Assembly (NCBI GenBank): GCA_030668565.1
Contig: DAOVFD010000005.1
Coordinates: forward strand, 1-18,792
Source of the DNA: Microcaldota archaeon
GTDB taxonomy: Archaea > Micrarchaeota > Micrarchaeia > Anstonellales > Bilamarchaeaceae
Length of the DNA: 18,792 nt
Direction: 5' to 3'
Shown here: one piece after another, positions 1-6,430 of the stretch
Numbering within the stretch: the first letter of the stretch is position 1
How the letters are laid out: each line of letters begins with the position of its first letter
Translations under genes and position numbers: made by a program
Notes under the pieces: model-generated
The model's input: only the letters and a program-made list of their open reading frames with translations
Told to the model about the DNA's origin: nothing
The model's database searches: none

Positions 1-408
1 GGAATTGAGTTTCGCATATGCAAGAGTTGAAACAGTATTATAACCGTAAACAGGGTCTACAAGAATGAATTTTTCCGCACCGCTTCTTTCAGCAAGTTCA
101 AGGTTTGTTTCATAAGGGTCTTCTGAAATAAGCAGTTCCACCTCGTTTCCCCTGTTTTCAAGCCCGTTAACCATTCCAGGTATTATCTGATCGTCTGCGG
201 ACTGTACCAGAAGTACTTCGCCTCCGCTTCCTGTCTTTCCGTAAATCATGCTTTCGCTGTATGAAGGTGTTACGAATACTATCTCTTCTCCTGTGGTGGC
301 TGCGTAATAAATACCAGAAACAACATCCCGTCCGTCAAGTGAGTTAACCGCGACCAGGGCAAAACTCAACTGACTCAGGAATACCAATAATAAAAAGAGT
401 CTTTTCAT
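1..408 (-). CDS. Secreted protein, N-terminal 136 aa (partial); possible cell-wall-binding-repeat-like fold
   Basis: The gene runs off the left edge, so only its first 136 codons are visible. It opens with a classic signal peptide (MKRLFLLLVFLSQLSFA). Next come alternating beta/alpha stretches: LVAVNSLDGRDVVSGIYYA near 18-36, EIVFVTPSY near 42-50, EVLLVQS near 64-70, VELLISEDPYETNLELAERSG near 90-110 and KFILVDP near 113-119. This rhythm of short hydrophobic strands and helices with a D-P-Y-x-T element recalls the putative cell-wall-binding repeat 2 family found in many archaeal surface proteins, but the assignment is by eye and uncertain. The product is probably exported and envelope-associated. 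An AT-rich element at 431-438 is centred about 26 bases before the start codon, so the mRNA may be leaderless. It is divergent from the secreted-protein gene at 484. Confidence 0.75.
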   Translation of the reverse strand, partial: MKRLFLLLVFLSQLSFALVAVNSLDGRDVVSGIYYAATTGEEIVFVTPSYSESMIYGKTGSGGEVLLVQSADDQIIPGMVNGLENRGNEVELLISEDPYETNLELAERSGAEKFILVDPVYGYNTVSTLAYAKLNS

Positions 409-430
409 AACCTAAAATTAAATCGCAACA

Positions 431-438
431 TTAAAAAA
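431..438 (-). promoter_or_regulatory. Candidate TATA element in the divergent intergenic region
   Basis: The 75-base gap between the divergent starts at 408 and 484 contains TTAAAAAA on the plus strand (TTTTTTAA on the minus strand). Its centre is about 26 bases upstream of the minus-strand ATG, the spacing expected for a leaderless archaeal transcript. In the plus direction it would give a transcript start near 461 and a short leader carrying the AAGGTGA ribosome binding site (473-479) of the 484 gene. Assigned by spacing and base composition only. Confidence 0.35.
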
Positions 439-483
439 CCTACTTTCAGTATATCCTTCAAGTCTTAGATCTAAGGTGACTAT

Positions 484-1149
484 ATGGATAAAATAAAGAT
501 TTTGTTGTCCCTCCTATTTGCGGTCGGACTCGTGTTTGCAATTCAGCCTGCAGAAGGTTGGAACGTTGGTGCAATTGGTAAGTACACGCAAACAGGGCAG
601 GCGAACGTAACAACAGAAGGAGGAAACGTTACCAATCTTAATCTGTCTTCGAACATTTCTACAGAGAAATGGGCAGGTTACTGGGGTAACGTAAGTGGCG
701 GAATAGTGCTTTCTCCGGGTGCAAGTATGTTCTATACCTGGGCGTGGAACCCCTCGGACGGTGGTGAAGTCTGTGCAGTTGCAGCGCCAAGCGGGTTTGC
801 CTGGTCAACTCTTCAGGCAATTGCTGGTAGCGTGATAGATGGTGCATGGGGATTCGATCCACTTGAAACTGACAGTGGACAGAATACATTTACCAGTCTG
901 TGTAACGTTGATATTGCAGGACAAACAGTAATCGGAAGTGACGGAACCACAACCGGTGGTGGAACATTCGAGACCTGTTTAATAGGTGATGGTGGCGGTA
1001 TAGCAAAAAACCATGTTGCTTTCTGTGTCAACATAACGCAGGCAGGCAACCTGTTCAATGGTCTTACTGGAGACTATGAGCTTATGGCCGCAACCAACGA
1101 GACCGCAGGTACCACTGAAATGCACTATTTCTGGCTTGAACTTGATTAG
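484..1149 (+). CDS. Secreted four-cysteine domain protein of unknown function
   Basis: This 221-aa product starts with a signal peptide (KIKILLSLLFAVGLVFA), and the rest (about 27-221) is one domain with no further membrane segment, so it is probably exported. I do not recognise a named family. The domain is clearly homologous to the last ~190 residues of the 1301-aa protein encoded next. Shared landmarks in the same order are TTEGGN (43-48 here), WAGYxGN, WAWN, GGxVC, AWGF, DSGxNTF and four cysteines in matching contexts (GGEVC, LCNVD, ETCLI, AFCVN). That conservation suggests two disulfide bonds and a real fold. ATG at 484 is preceded by AAGGTGA at 473-479. A T-rich tract follows the TAG stop. 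It could be an envelope component, a pilus-like subunit or an adhesin partner; none of these is shown. Confidence 0.85.
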   Translation: MDKIKILLSLLFAVGLVFAIQPAEGWNVGAIGKYTQTGQANVTTEGGNVTNLNLSSNISTEKWAGYWGNVSGGIVLSPGASMFYTWAWNPSDGGEVCAVAAPSGFAWSTLQAIAGSVIDGAWGFDPLETDSGQNTFTSLCNVDIAGQTVIGSDGTTTGGGTFETCLIGDGGGIAKNHVAFCVNITQAGNLFNGLTGDYELMAATNETAGTTEMHYFWLELD

Positions 1150-1159
1150 CCGGATTTAA

Positions 1160-1180
1160 TTTTTTTCTTTTTTTTATTTT
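1160..1180 (+). terminator. Oligo-T terminator after the 221-aa secreted protein
   Basis: About ten bases after the TAG stop lies a nearly uninterrupted T tract (only one C and one A in 21 bases). Runs of T on the coding strand are the usual intrinsic terminator signal in archaea. No strong hairpin precedes it. Confidence 0.55.
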
Positions 1181-1198
1181 CTGAACAACATAATTCTC

Positions 1199-1206
1199 TT
1201 TATAAA
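1199..1206 (+). promoter_or_regulatory. TATA box for the beta-helix gene
   Basis: TTTATAAA lies with its centre about 25 bases before the ATG at 1228, and no ribosome binding site is visible between them (the gap is T-rich). Both facts point to a leaderless transcript starting at or next to the start codon. Confidence 0.6.
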
Positions 1207-1227
1207 TTTTTTCTTTGATTTTCCACC

Positions 1228-4200
1228 ATGCTCATTGCTGGCAGGACAAATAGACTAGTTTTTATATTTCTGCTATTTTCCACCATCTCATTCTCAGCAT
1301 GCGTCGATTTAGGCAATCCTGCAACTTATGGAAGTGCGGTTGCGAACCTGTCGGGAATTTACTATGTGAATGAAAACACTGTGCTTTGCACTGATACGTA
1401 TAATTATCAGGAGCTGGGAAATTCATCAAATAATATCAGCACAGCATACCCGTTTATTTACATAAATTCATCTTCTATATCCCTTGACTGTAATGATTCG
1501 GTTCTGGTTGGAAATGATAGTACGGATTCCAGCGGTATTTTTGTTTATGGAGACAGTTACGTGAATATTACAAATTGCGAAGTTCGTAATTTCAAATACG
1601 GAATCGATATCCGTCTTAACAATACAGTACCGACCAACTGCTCTATAGAGAATGCTACCCTATACAATAATACGGCAGGCCTTTACTCGTGGAGGTCGTT
1701 GAATACCCGATTTCTCAATTCAGAAACATACGACAATACATACGGTTCCTATTTCATATATGGTTCAACAGGCGTAATCGGAGAGAACATAAGGACATAT
1801 AACAATACTTATGGTTTATACCTCACAGCAGGAGGAGTCGCATGTAGTGGAAAATTCACGAATCTTTCTGCTTATAACAACAGCAACTCAGGAGTGCGCA
1901 TTGTTAATATAGGAACTTATCTGTATATTGAAAACTCCAATATTTCTGACAACGGGGTTTATGGTCTTTATTCCCTCGGTGCGGTAAACGACATAAGGAT
2001 TGAAGACAGTTACGTACAGGAGAACAATCAATGGGATGTAATAATGTTTCCCAGTTCCTCATCCTACTGCAATCATAATTTCACGAATGTAACAGGTTCT
2101 GGCGGAAGAAAGATAAGGTTCTTCAACGGTTCTGGCGTAAATGAAGGAAACTTATCTGTTTCCGAGCTTGTGGTCTGCGGAACTTCTGGTTCTTCTTTCT
2201 CGAATATGACCGTGAACGGCTCAGATGCTCTTGACAATAACGGAATACTTATAGCAGTGGCAGGTTCAACTGAATTGAATAATATTGTTACTAAGGAAAA
2301 TTATGACGGAATTTATTTTTACGCGAATGATAACGTCACTTTGAATAATCTTACTACTGAAGACAACGGCCATCACGGTACCTATCACAACAGCAACCAG
2401 AATATACATTACAATAATATTACCGTGAGAGGAAATCAGTATGGGCTTTACATACCGGGAGGAACTTATACTGACATAAACGATGCTGTTTTTGATGACT
2501 GTTCTTCAAGCTGTATCCATGCAAGAGGAAGTTACATACATGCCGACAATTTTACTGTAATGAATTCGAATATAGCTGTTGACCTTCAGGGAAGCCATAA
2601 TAAATTCACTAATTTCACAATCAAAGACGGTGCATACGGATTTTATAGAAGTGCAAGCATATCGCCACAGCATAATCAGATAATCAATGGAAAAATACAC
2701 GACCTTACCGGCGTTGGTATACTGCAGATTGTCGGTGTCAATCAGACAATGCATAATATCGAATTTTACAGTCTTTCAACCGCAATATCAATGGACAGGA
2801 CAAACGTGGACATTAACAACCTTTCAATTCATGATATCAGCGGTCATGCCCTTCAGCTTCTGGGCACCCAAAACAGCCTGATTTCCAATGTTACAATGGA
2901 TTCGATTGGCGGATGGGCGATATACAGTGCAACTGGCTGGGCAACAATATCACGGAACAACACCTACACGAATATTACGATATATGATGTGGACCATTAC
3001 ATATACCATCAGGGTGTCGCTCCGCAGTATTCATCAAAATTCTATAACCTGACAATAGGAATCAATGATACTATCGGAATAGTCGAATGGGAAAATGTAA
3101 CATTGAATTATTCCTACCTGAGGAAGAACGTTAACATAATCATGGACCCTTATTTCATCTCACTTAACGATTCTGATTCAGGCGCTTCGCATTTCAGTAC
3201 TGATGCAAATGTTATTCTTTATACTGAGAGTGTAAAATATGAAGTATTCAAAAACAGCCATTCAACAAACAGAATGGACATAATCCAGCAGGGACGGCCT
3301 CTTTATCCAACGGTGGAAAATCTCAATACTTCATCATATCCATACGTGCTTGAATTCAAAACAGACAGCTTTAGCGGTTATACGACACGCCTCAACTGCT
3401 TTGAAGCAAACGAATCCGATACCACATATTCTCTTCTTGGAAATGCATGGGGAAACAAATCGAACGGCGTATGCATAACCGTTACCGCTTCAAATGTTAC
3501 TATAAATTGTTCTGGCTATAATGTAACAGGAACTTTTGGGGGAATGACACGTGGATTATGGGCATTAAATACTGATGGACTTGAAGTGAAAAACTGCCAT
3601 TTCACAAATTACAGCTATGGTCTTGAACTGAATAATGTAACGGGTTCATACTTACATGACAATAGTGCGCATGATAATTCAGGATATGGATTTTACATTT
3701 ATGAAAGTTCGAACAATAACCTGACCAACAACACAGCATACGGGAACCCGAACAATGGTTTTTACCTTGAATCCGATTCCAACGGCAATACCCTTACCGG
3801 CAATACCGCCCATAGCAATCCAAACAGGGGATTTCAGCTATATGAGAGCGATAACAACGATTTGATTTCAAATACCGCATATAACAATACCCAGCACGGA
3901 TTCTATATCCACACAAGCGATGATAATTTGATAAGCGGCGGCTCATCCTATGATAATCTGCAGTATGGATTGATGATATACCGTTCGGATAATGTTAATG
4001 TTTCTAATACTCATTTATACAACAATATTCAGGCGGAATTATATGTTCGGGTAAGTGCAACCCCGGGAATAGTCCGCATTTCAAACATAACAATCGACAG
4101 GCCTGCAGGCGATACGCAGGATTACACCAGGCTGACAATAACCGATAATGTTGAAGCGAACACAGGGTACACTATAAACTGGACTTCTGGTACAGGGGGA

Positions 4201-5133
4201 CTGCCTTCAAATTATACATCGTTCGAAAATAAGTACATTGACATTTCAAGCGTCCTTGGAACGGTTTCCATAGATTCAATAACCTGGCACTGGGATGATT
4301 CTGAGCTTGGTGGGTATAATGAAAGCAAGTTTGAATTATGGAAGTACAGTGGAGGTGCATGGAGTAATACCAGTGCTTCTCTGAACCTCCCAGCGAATAC
4401 CCTATCTCTTACAAATCATAATCCTGCAAGTGGCTATGGAATACTGGAGAACGGAAATGTAAGCGGGCCCCTTGGTGCTGAGGATGTCAATGGGACTTAC
4501 ATTGACCTGTATGGGGTTAACATAACAAATGTAACCGACCTTACAAGATGGGAACCCAATGTCACAGGGAATAATCTGACAACAGAAGGGGGAAATATAA
4601 CATTGGCAAATCTTAACTCCACAGCACTCACTGACAGATGGGCAGGATACTTCGGTAATATCAGCGGAGATATCTTACTTACTGACAATGCCTCAAGCGT
4701 ATCTGTTTACCTTTATCATTGGGCATGGAATTCCACTTTTGGCGGAATTGTATGTAGCTCAACAAATTCATCATTAGGCAGGATTGATGTTGTTGGTGCA
4801 AATGGAAGTGATATTGATACTGCCTGGGGCTTCCCATCAAGTGCCATTGACTCGGGAGTAAATACTTTCAACGGCAGTAATTGTACATTGAATATAGATT
4901 CTGCATCAATATCAAATGCAAGCTATGCTGATACAGGACCTGCTGGGGGGTTCATAACATGTGCCTTGAAAACCCAGAATAATCCTGTAAAGGCAGGCAT
5001 GCTGTTCTGCACCAATATAACATATAACGGAACCATCTATAGTGGCGGGCATGGAGACTTTGAACTGATAGTGCCTACTGCTTATGGCCCTTCTGTTACA
5101 GAAATCTACTATTTCTATGCCAATCTGGATTGA
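1228..5133 (+). CDS. Large secreted parallel beta-helix repeat protein (adhesin or S-layer-like)
   Basis: The 1301-aa product has a signal peptide (about 1-24; h-region LVFIFLLFSTISFSA, then a Cys). Two right-handed beta-helix modules follow. The first spans about 50-700. The second starts near 722 and has an obvious PbH1/NosD-type rhythm at about 800-945, with rungs such as YGFYIYES, NGFYLESDSN and HGFYIHTSDDN. Both modules open with a similar Cys-containing cap. A beta-sandwich-like linker at about 980-1090 (WHWDDSELGGYNESKFELWKY) leads to a C-terminal domain from about 1105 that is paralogous to the 221-aa protein upstream, with TTEGGN at 1118-1123. Asn-x-Ser/Thr sequons are very frequent, which suggests heavy N-glycosylation. 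There is no C-terminal membrane anchor, so retention may depend on the C-terminal domain. Beta-helix proteins serve as adhesins, glycan lyases or surface spikes. No catalytic motif stands out, so the function is open. Confidence 0.88.
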   Translation: MLIAGRTNRLVFIFLLFSTISFSACVDLGNPATYGSAVANLSGIYYVNENTVLCTDTYNYQELGNSSNNISTAYPFIYINSSSISLDCNDSVLVGNDSTDSSGIFVYGDSYVNITNCEVRNFKYGIDIRLNNTVPTNCSIENATLYNNTAGLYSWRSLNTRFLNSETYDNTYGSYFIYGSTGVIGENIRTYNNTYGLYLTAGGVACSGKFTNLSAYNNSNSGVRIVNIGTYLYIENSNISDNGVYGLYSLGAVNDIRIEDSYVQENNQWDVIMFPSSSSYCNHNFTNVTGSGGRKIRFFNGSGVNEGNLSVSELVVCGTSGSSFSNMTVNGSDALDNNGILIAVAGSTELNNIVTKENYDGIYFYANDNVTLNNLTTEDNGHHGTYHNSNQNIHYNNITVRGNQYGLYIPGGTYTDINDAVFDDCSSSCIHARGSYIHADNFTVMNSNIAVDLQGSHNKFTNFTIKDGAYGFYRSASISPQHNQIINGKIHDLTGVGILQIVGVNQTMHNIEFYSLSTAISMDRTNVDINNLSIHDISGHALQLLGTQNSLISNVTMDSIGGWAIYSATGWATISRNNTYTNITIYDVDHYIYHQGVAPQYSSKFYNLTIGINDTIGIVEWENVTLNYSYLRKNVNIIMDPYFISLNDSDSGASHFSTDANVILYTESVKYEVFKNSHSTNRMDIIQQGRPLYPTVENLNTSSYPYVLEFKTDSFSGYTTRLNCFEANESDTTYSLLGNAWGNKSNGVCITVTASNVTINCSGYNVTGTFGGMTRGLWALNTDGLEVKNCHFTNYSYGLELNNVTGSYLHDNSAHDNSGYGFYIYESSNNNLTNNTAYGNPNNGFYLESDSNGNTLTGNTAHSNPNRGFQLYESDNNDLISNTAYNNTQHGFYIHTSDDNLISGGSSYDNLQYGLMIYRSDNVNVSNTHLYNNIQAELYVRVSATPGIVRISNITIDRPAGDTQDYTRLTITDNVEANTGYTINWTSGTGGLPSNYTSFENKYIDISSVLGTVSIDSITWHWDDSELGGYNESKFELWKYSGGAWSNTSASLNLPANTLSLTNHNPASGYGILENGNVSGPLGAEDVNGTYIDLYGVNITNVTDLTRWEPNVTGNNLTTEGGNITLANLNSTALTDRWAGYFGNISGDILLTDNASSVSVYLYHWAWNSTFGGIVCSSTNSSLGRIDVVGANGSDIDTAWGFPSSAIDSGVNTFNGSNCTLNIDSASISNASYADTGPAGGFITCALKTQNNPVKAGMLFCTNITYNGTIYSGGHGDFELIVPTAYGPSVTEIYYFYANLD

Positions 5134-5153
5134 TTCCCTCTCGGTTCATAACA

Positions 5154-5161
5154 TTTATAAA
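5154..5161 (+). promoter_or_regulatory. TATA box upstream of rps12
   Basis: TTTATAAA occurs in the 109-base gap after the beta-helix gene. A start about 25 bases downstream (near 5183) gives a leader of roughly 60 bases before the rps12 ATG. It indicates that the translation cluster has its own promoter. Confidence 0.5.
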
Positions 5162-5193
5162 TCCTTTTCAGTAAAGAGAATAAACTTATAATT

Positions 5194-5214
5194 GAACCTC
5201 AGGGTTCGTTTTTT
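5194..5214 (+). promoter_or_regulatory. Leader hairpin plus T tract before rps12 (possible attenuator)
   Basis: GAACC (5194-5198) pairs perfectly with GGTTC (5203-5207) around the four-base loop TCAG, and the stem is followed by GTTTTTT (5208-5214). If transcription starts at the TATA box at 5154, this sits inside the rps12 leader, where it could act as an attenuator. It could equally be the end signal of the preceding gene. The stem is only five pairs, so folding strength is modest. Confidence 0.35.
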
Positions 5215-5242
5215 ACAATATTTAATACTTCAAGGTGGATTG

Positions 5243-5686
5243 ATGAGTAAGGGAAAAGGCAGAAACGGTGAGTTTGCCGGAAGAAATATTAAAAGAAGCC
5301 GGAACGGTCAGCGATGGCTCTCCAAAAGATGGAAGAGGAGAAAGCTCAAGCTGAAAGAGAAATACGACCCTCTTGAGGGAGCTCCGCAGGCAAAGGCAAT
5401 AGTTCTTGAAAAAATAGTCCTTGAGCAAAAGCAGCCGCACTCCGGTCTTATCAAATGTGTGAAGTGCCAGCTCATCAAAAACGGCAAAGTCGTTTCAGTA
5501 TTCGCCCCACGTGATAAGGCAATTACATTCATAGATGAACATGACGAGATAGTTATTGCAGGTCTTGGAGGTTCTCAGAGAGGGCAGATGGGTTCTATTC
5601 CCGGTGTGAGATACAAAATCGTAAAGGTAAACGGAGTCGACCTCCAGATGCTCAGGAAGGGCAAGAAGGAGAAACCCAAGAGATGA
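5243..5686 (+). CDS. rps12: 30S ribosomal protein uS12
   Basis: The 147-aa product is the small-subunit protein next to the decoding centre. Family marks are the basic N-terminus (MSKGKG), WKRRKLKLKEKYDPLEGAPQAK near 29-50, VLEKIVLEQKQP, QLIKNGK, and the C-terminal IPGVRYKIVKVNGVDL. I chose ATG 5243 over a TTG 51 bases upstream because it gives the normal archaeal N-terminus and has AAGGTGG at 5232-5238, four bases before it. The decoding-loop motif is unusual: the near-universal PNSAxRK is read here as PHSGLIK (see findings). The TGA stop overlaps the ATG of rps7, so the two are probably translationally coupled. Confidence 0.95.
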   Translation: MSKGKGRNGEFAGRNIKRSRNGQRWLSKRWKRRKLKLKEKYDPLEGAPQAKAIVLEKIVLEQKQPHSGLIKCVKCQLIKNGKVVSVFAPRDKAITFIDEHDEIVIAGLGGSQRGQMGSIPGVRYKIVKVNGVDLQMLRKGKKEKPKR

Positions 5687-6300
5687 TATTTATGACAGAC
5701 AAACTCTTTGACAGATATTCTACCGAAAGCATCGCGATAGGTGACAAGAGCCTTGAGCAGGTGATTTCACTTAAACCAATAGTGGTTCCTCATTCTTCCG
5801 CAAGGCATGCCAAAAGAACCCTTGGAAAGGCAAGGGTGAACCTGGTTGAAAGGCTTGTAAACAAGCTGATGCGTGGGGGAACCGGTGAGAAAACATCTGG
5901 TAAGGTCATAAGAACAAAGGGAAGGCTTCAGGGAAAGAAATTCAGGGTATTAAAGGCGGTTGAAGATGCGTTTGACATCGTTGAAAAACAGACAAAGGAG
6001 AACCCGGTCCAGATGCTTGTCAAGGCTGTGGAAAATTCCGCTCCATGCGAGGATGTGACAAGGGTTTCATACGGTGGTGTAAGCTACCAGATTGCAGTCG
6101 ACATTTCCGCGACAAGAAGGCTTGACATGGCTTTGAGGAACATTTCTCTTGCAGCGCTTATGGGAACGTTCAAAAAGAAAAAATCGCTTGCCGAATCACT
6201 TGCAAATGAAATAATCTACACTGCGAAAGGGGATGTCCAGAACAGTTATGCGATAAGAAAGAAGGATGAAACAGAGCGTATGGCACGAAGTGCCCGCTAG
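5683..6300 (+). CDS. rps7: 30S ribosomal protein uS7
   Basis: The 205-aa product is the 16S rRNA 3'-domain assembly protein. Family motifs include VERLVNKLMRGGTG, AFDIVEKQTKENPVQMLVKAVEN, the EDVTRVSYGG element with YQIAVDISATRRLDMALRN, and the basic tail SYAIRKKDETERMARSAR. ATG 5683 overlaps the rps12 stop (ATGA) and has AAGGAGA at 5666-5672; ATG 5692 three codons in is the alternative and gives MTDKLF. Immediately after the stop lies a spacer in which the last six codons (MARSAR plus stop) recur in another frame. A perfect 8-bp hairpin spans the stop codon. Confidence 0.95.
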   Translation: MIFMTDKLFDRYSTESIAIGDKSLEQVISLKPIVVPHSSARHAKRTLGKARVNLVERLVNKLMRGGTGEKTSGKVIRTKGRLQGKKFRVLKAVEDAFDIVEKQTKENPVQMLVKAVENSAPCEDVTRVSYGGVSYQIAVDISATRRLDMALRNISLAALMGTFKKKKSLAESLANEIIYTAKGDVQNSYAIRKKDETERMARSAR

Positions 6301-6307
6301 CACTTCG
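6286..6307 (+). promoter_or_regulatory. Perfect 8-bp hairpin across the rps7 stop codon
   Basis: CGAAGTGC (6286-6293) and GCACTTCG (6300-6307) are exact complements around a six-base loop that holds most of the TAG stop. No T tract follows, so it does not look like a terminator. It could protect or process the rps12-rps7 mRNA, or regulate passage into EF-2. A second, looser pairing (TTATCTC 6309-6315 with GAGATAA 6343-6349) can form just downstream. Confidence 0.5.
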
Positions 6308-6322
6308 CTTATCTCCAGCAAG

Positions 6323-6349
6323 CTGAAGATGGCAAGAAGCGCGAGATAA
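6323..6349 (+). repeat. Second copy of the rps7 C-terminal codons in the spacer
   Basis: The bases from 6329 read ATG GCA AGA AGC GCG AGA TAA, that is MARSAR-stop, the same peptide that ends rps7 at 6280-6300 (ATG GCA CGA AGT GCC CGC TAG). The two 21-base stretches differ at six positions and every difference is synonymous, including the stop. The copy lies 49 bases downstream in a different reading frame. It may be the leftover 3' end of an older rps7 after allele replacement or partial duplication. Confidence 0.5.
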
Positions 6350-6378
6350 TTATTGATGATGTTTTCTTGGTGATTTCA

Positions 6379-6423
6379 ATGGCATTGACCGACGCCCCGG
6401 TCAATTATAAAAATTTGAGGTGA
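6379..6423 (+). CDS. Putative 14-codon leader ORF before EF-2
   Basis: ATG 6379 opens a 14-codon frame (MALTDAPVNYKNLR) preceded by GGTGA at 6370-6374. Its TGA stop (6421-6423) is part of the EF-2 ribosome binding site GAGGTGA (6417-6423), so ribosomes finishing it would stop seven bases before the EF-2 start. An 8-bp hairpin (6384-6405) lies inside it. The arrangement fits a leader peptide or translational coupling, but so short a frame can arise by chance. Confidence 0.3.
   Translation: MALTDAPVNYKNLR
6384..6405 (+). promoter_or_regulatory. Perfect 8-bp hairpin in the EF-2 leader
   Basis: ATTGACCG (6384-6391) pairs with CGGTCAAT (6398-6405) around the loop ACGCCC. It sits 12 bases before the EF-2 ribosome binding site and partly overlaps an AT-rich TATA-like stretch (ATTATAAAAAT, from 6404). 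It may be an operator or an mRNA element controlling EF-2 translation. Confidence 0.45.
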
Positions 6424-6430
6424 AATTTTT

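Noticed and set aside
1288..1302. Lipoprotein signal in the beta-helix protein (SFSAC)
   Set aside because: The residue three before the Cys is Phe, which does not fit a normal lipobox; ordinary signal peptidase cleavage explains it.
5192..5242. TTG-initiated N-terminal extension of uS12
   Set aside because: It would read through the leader hairpin and T tract; ATG 5243 gives the conserved start and has a ribosome binding site.
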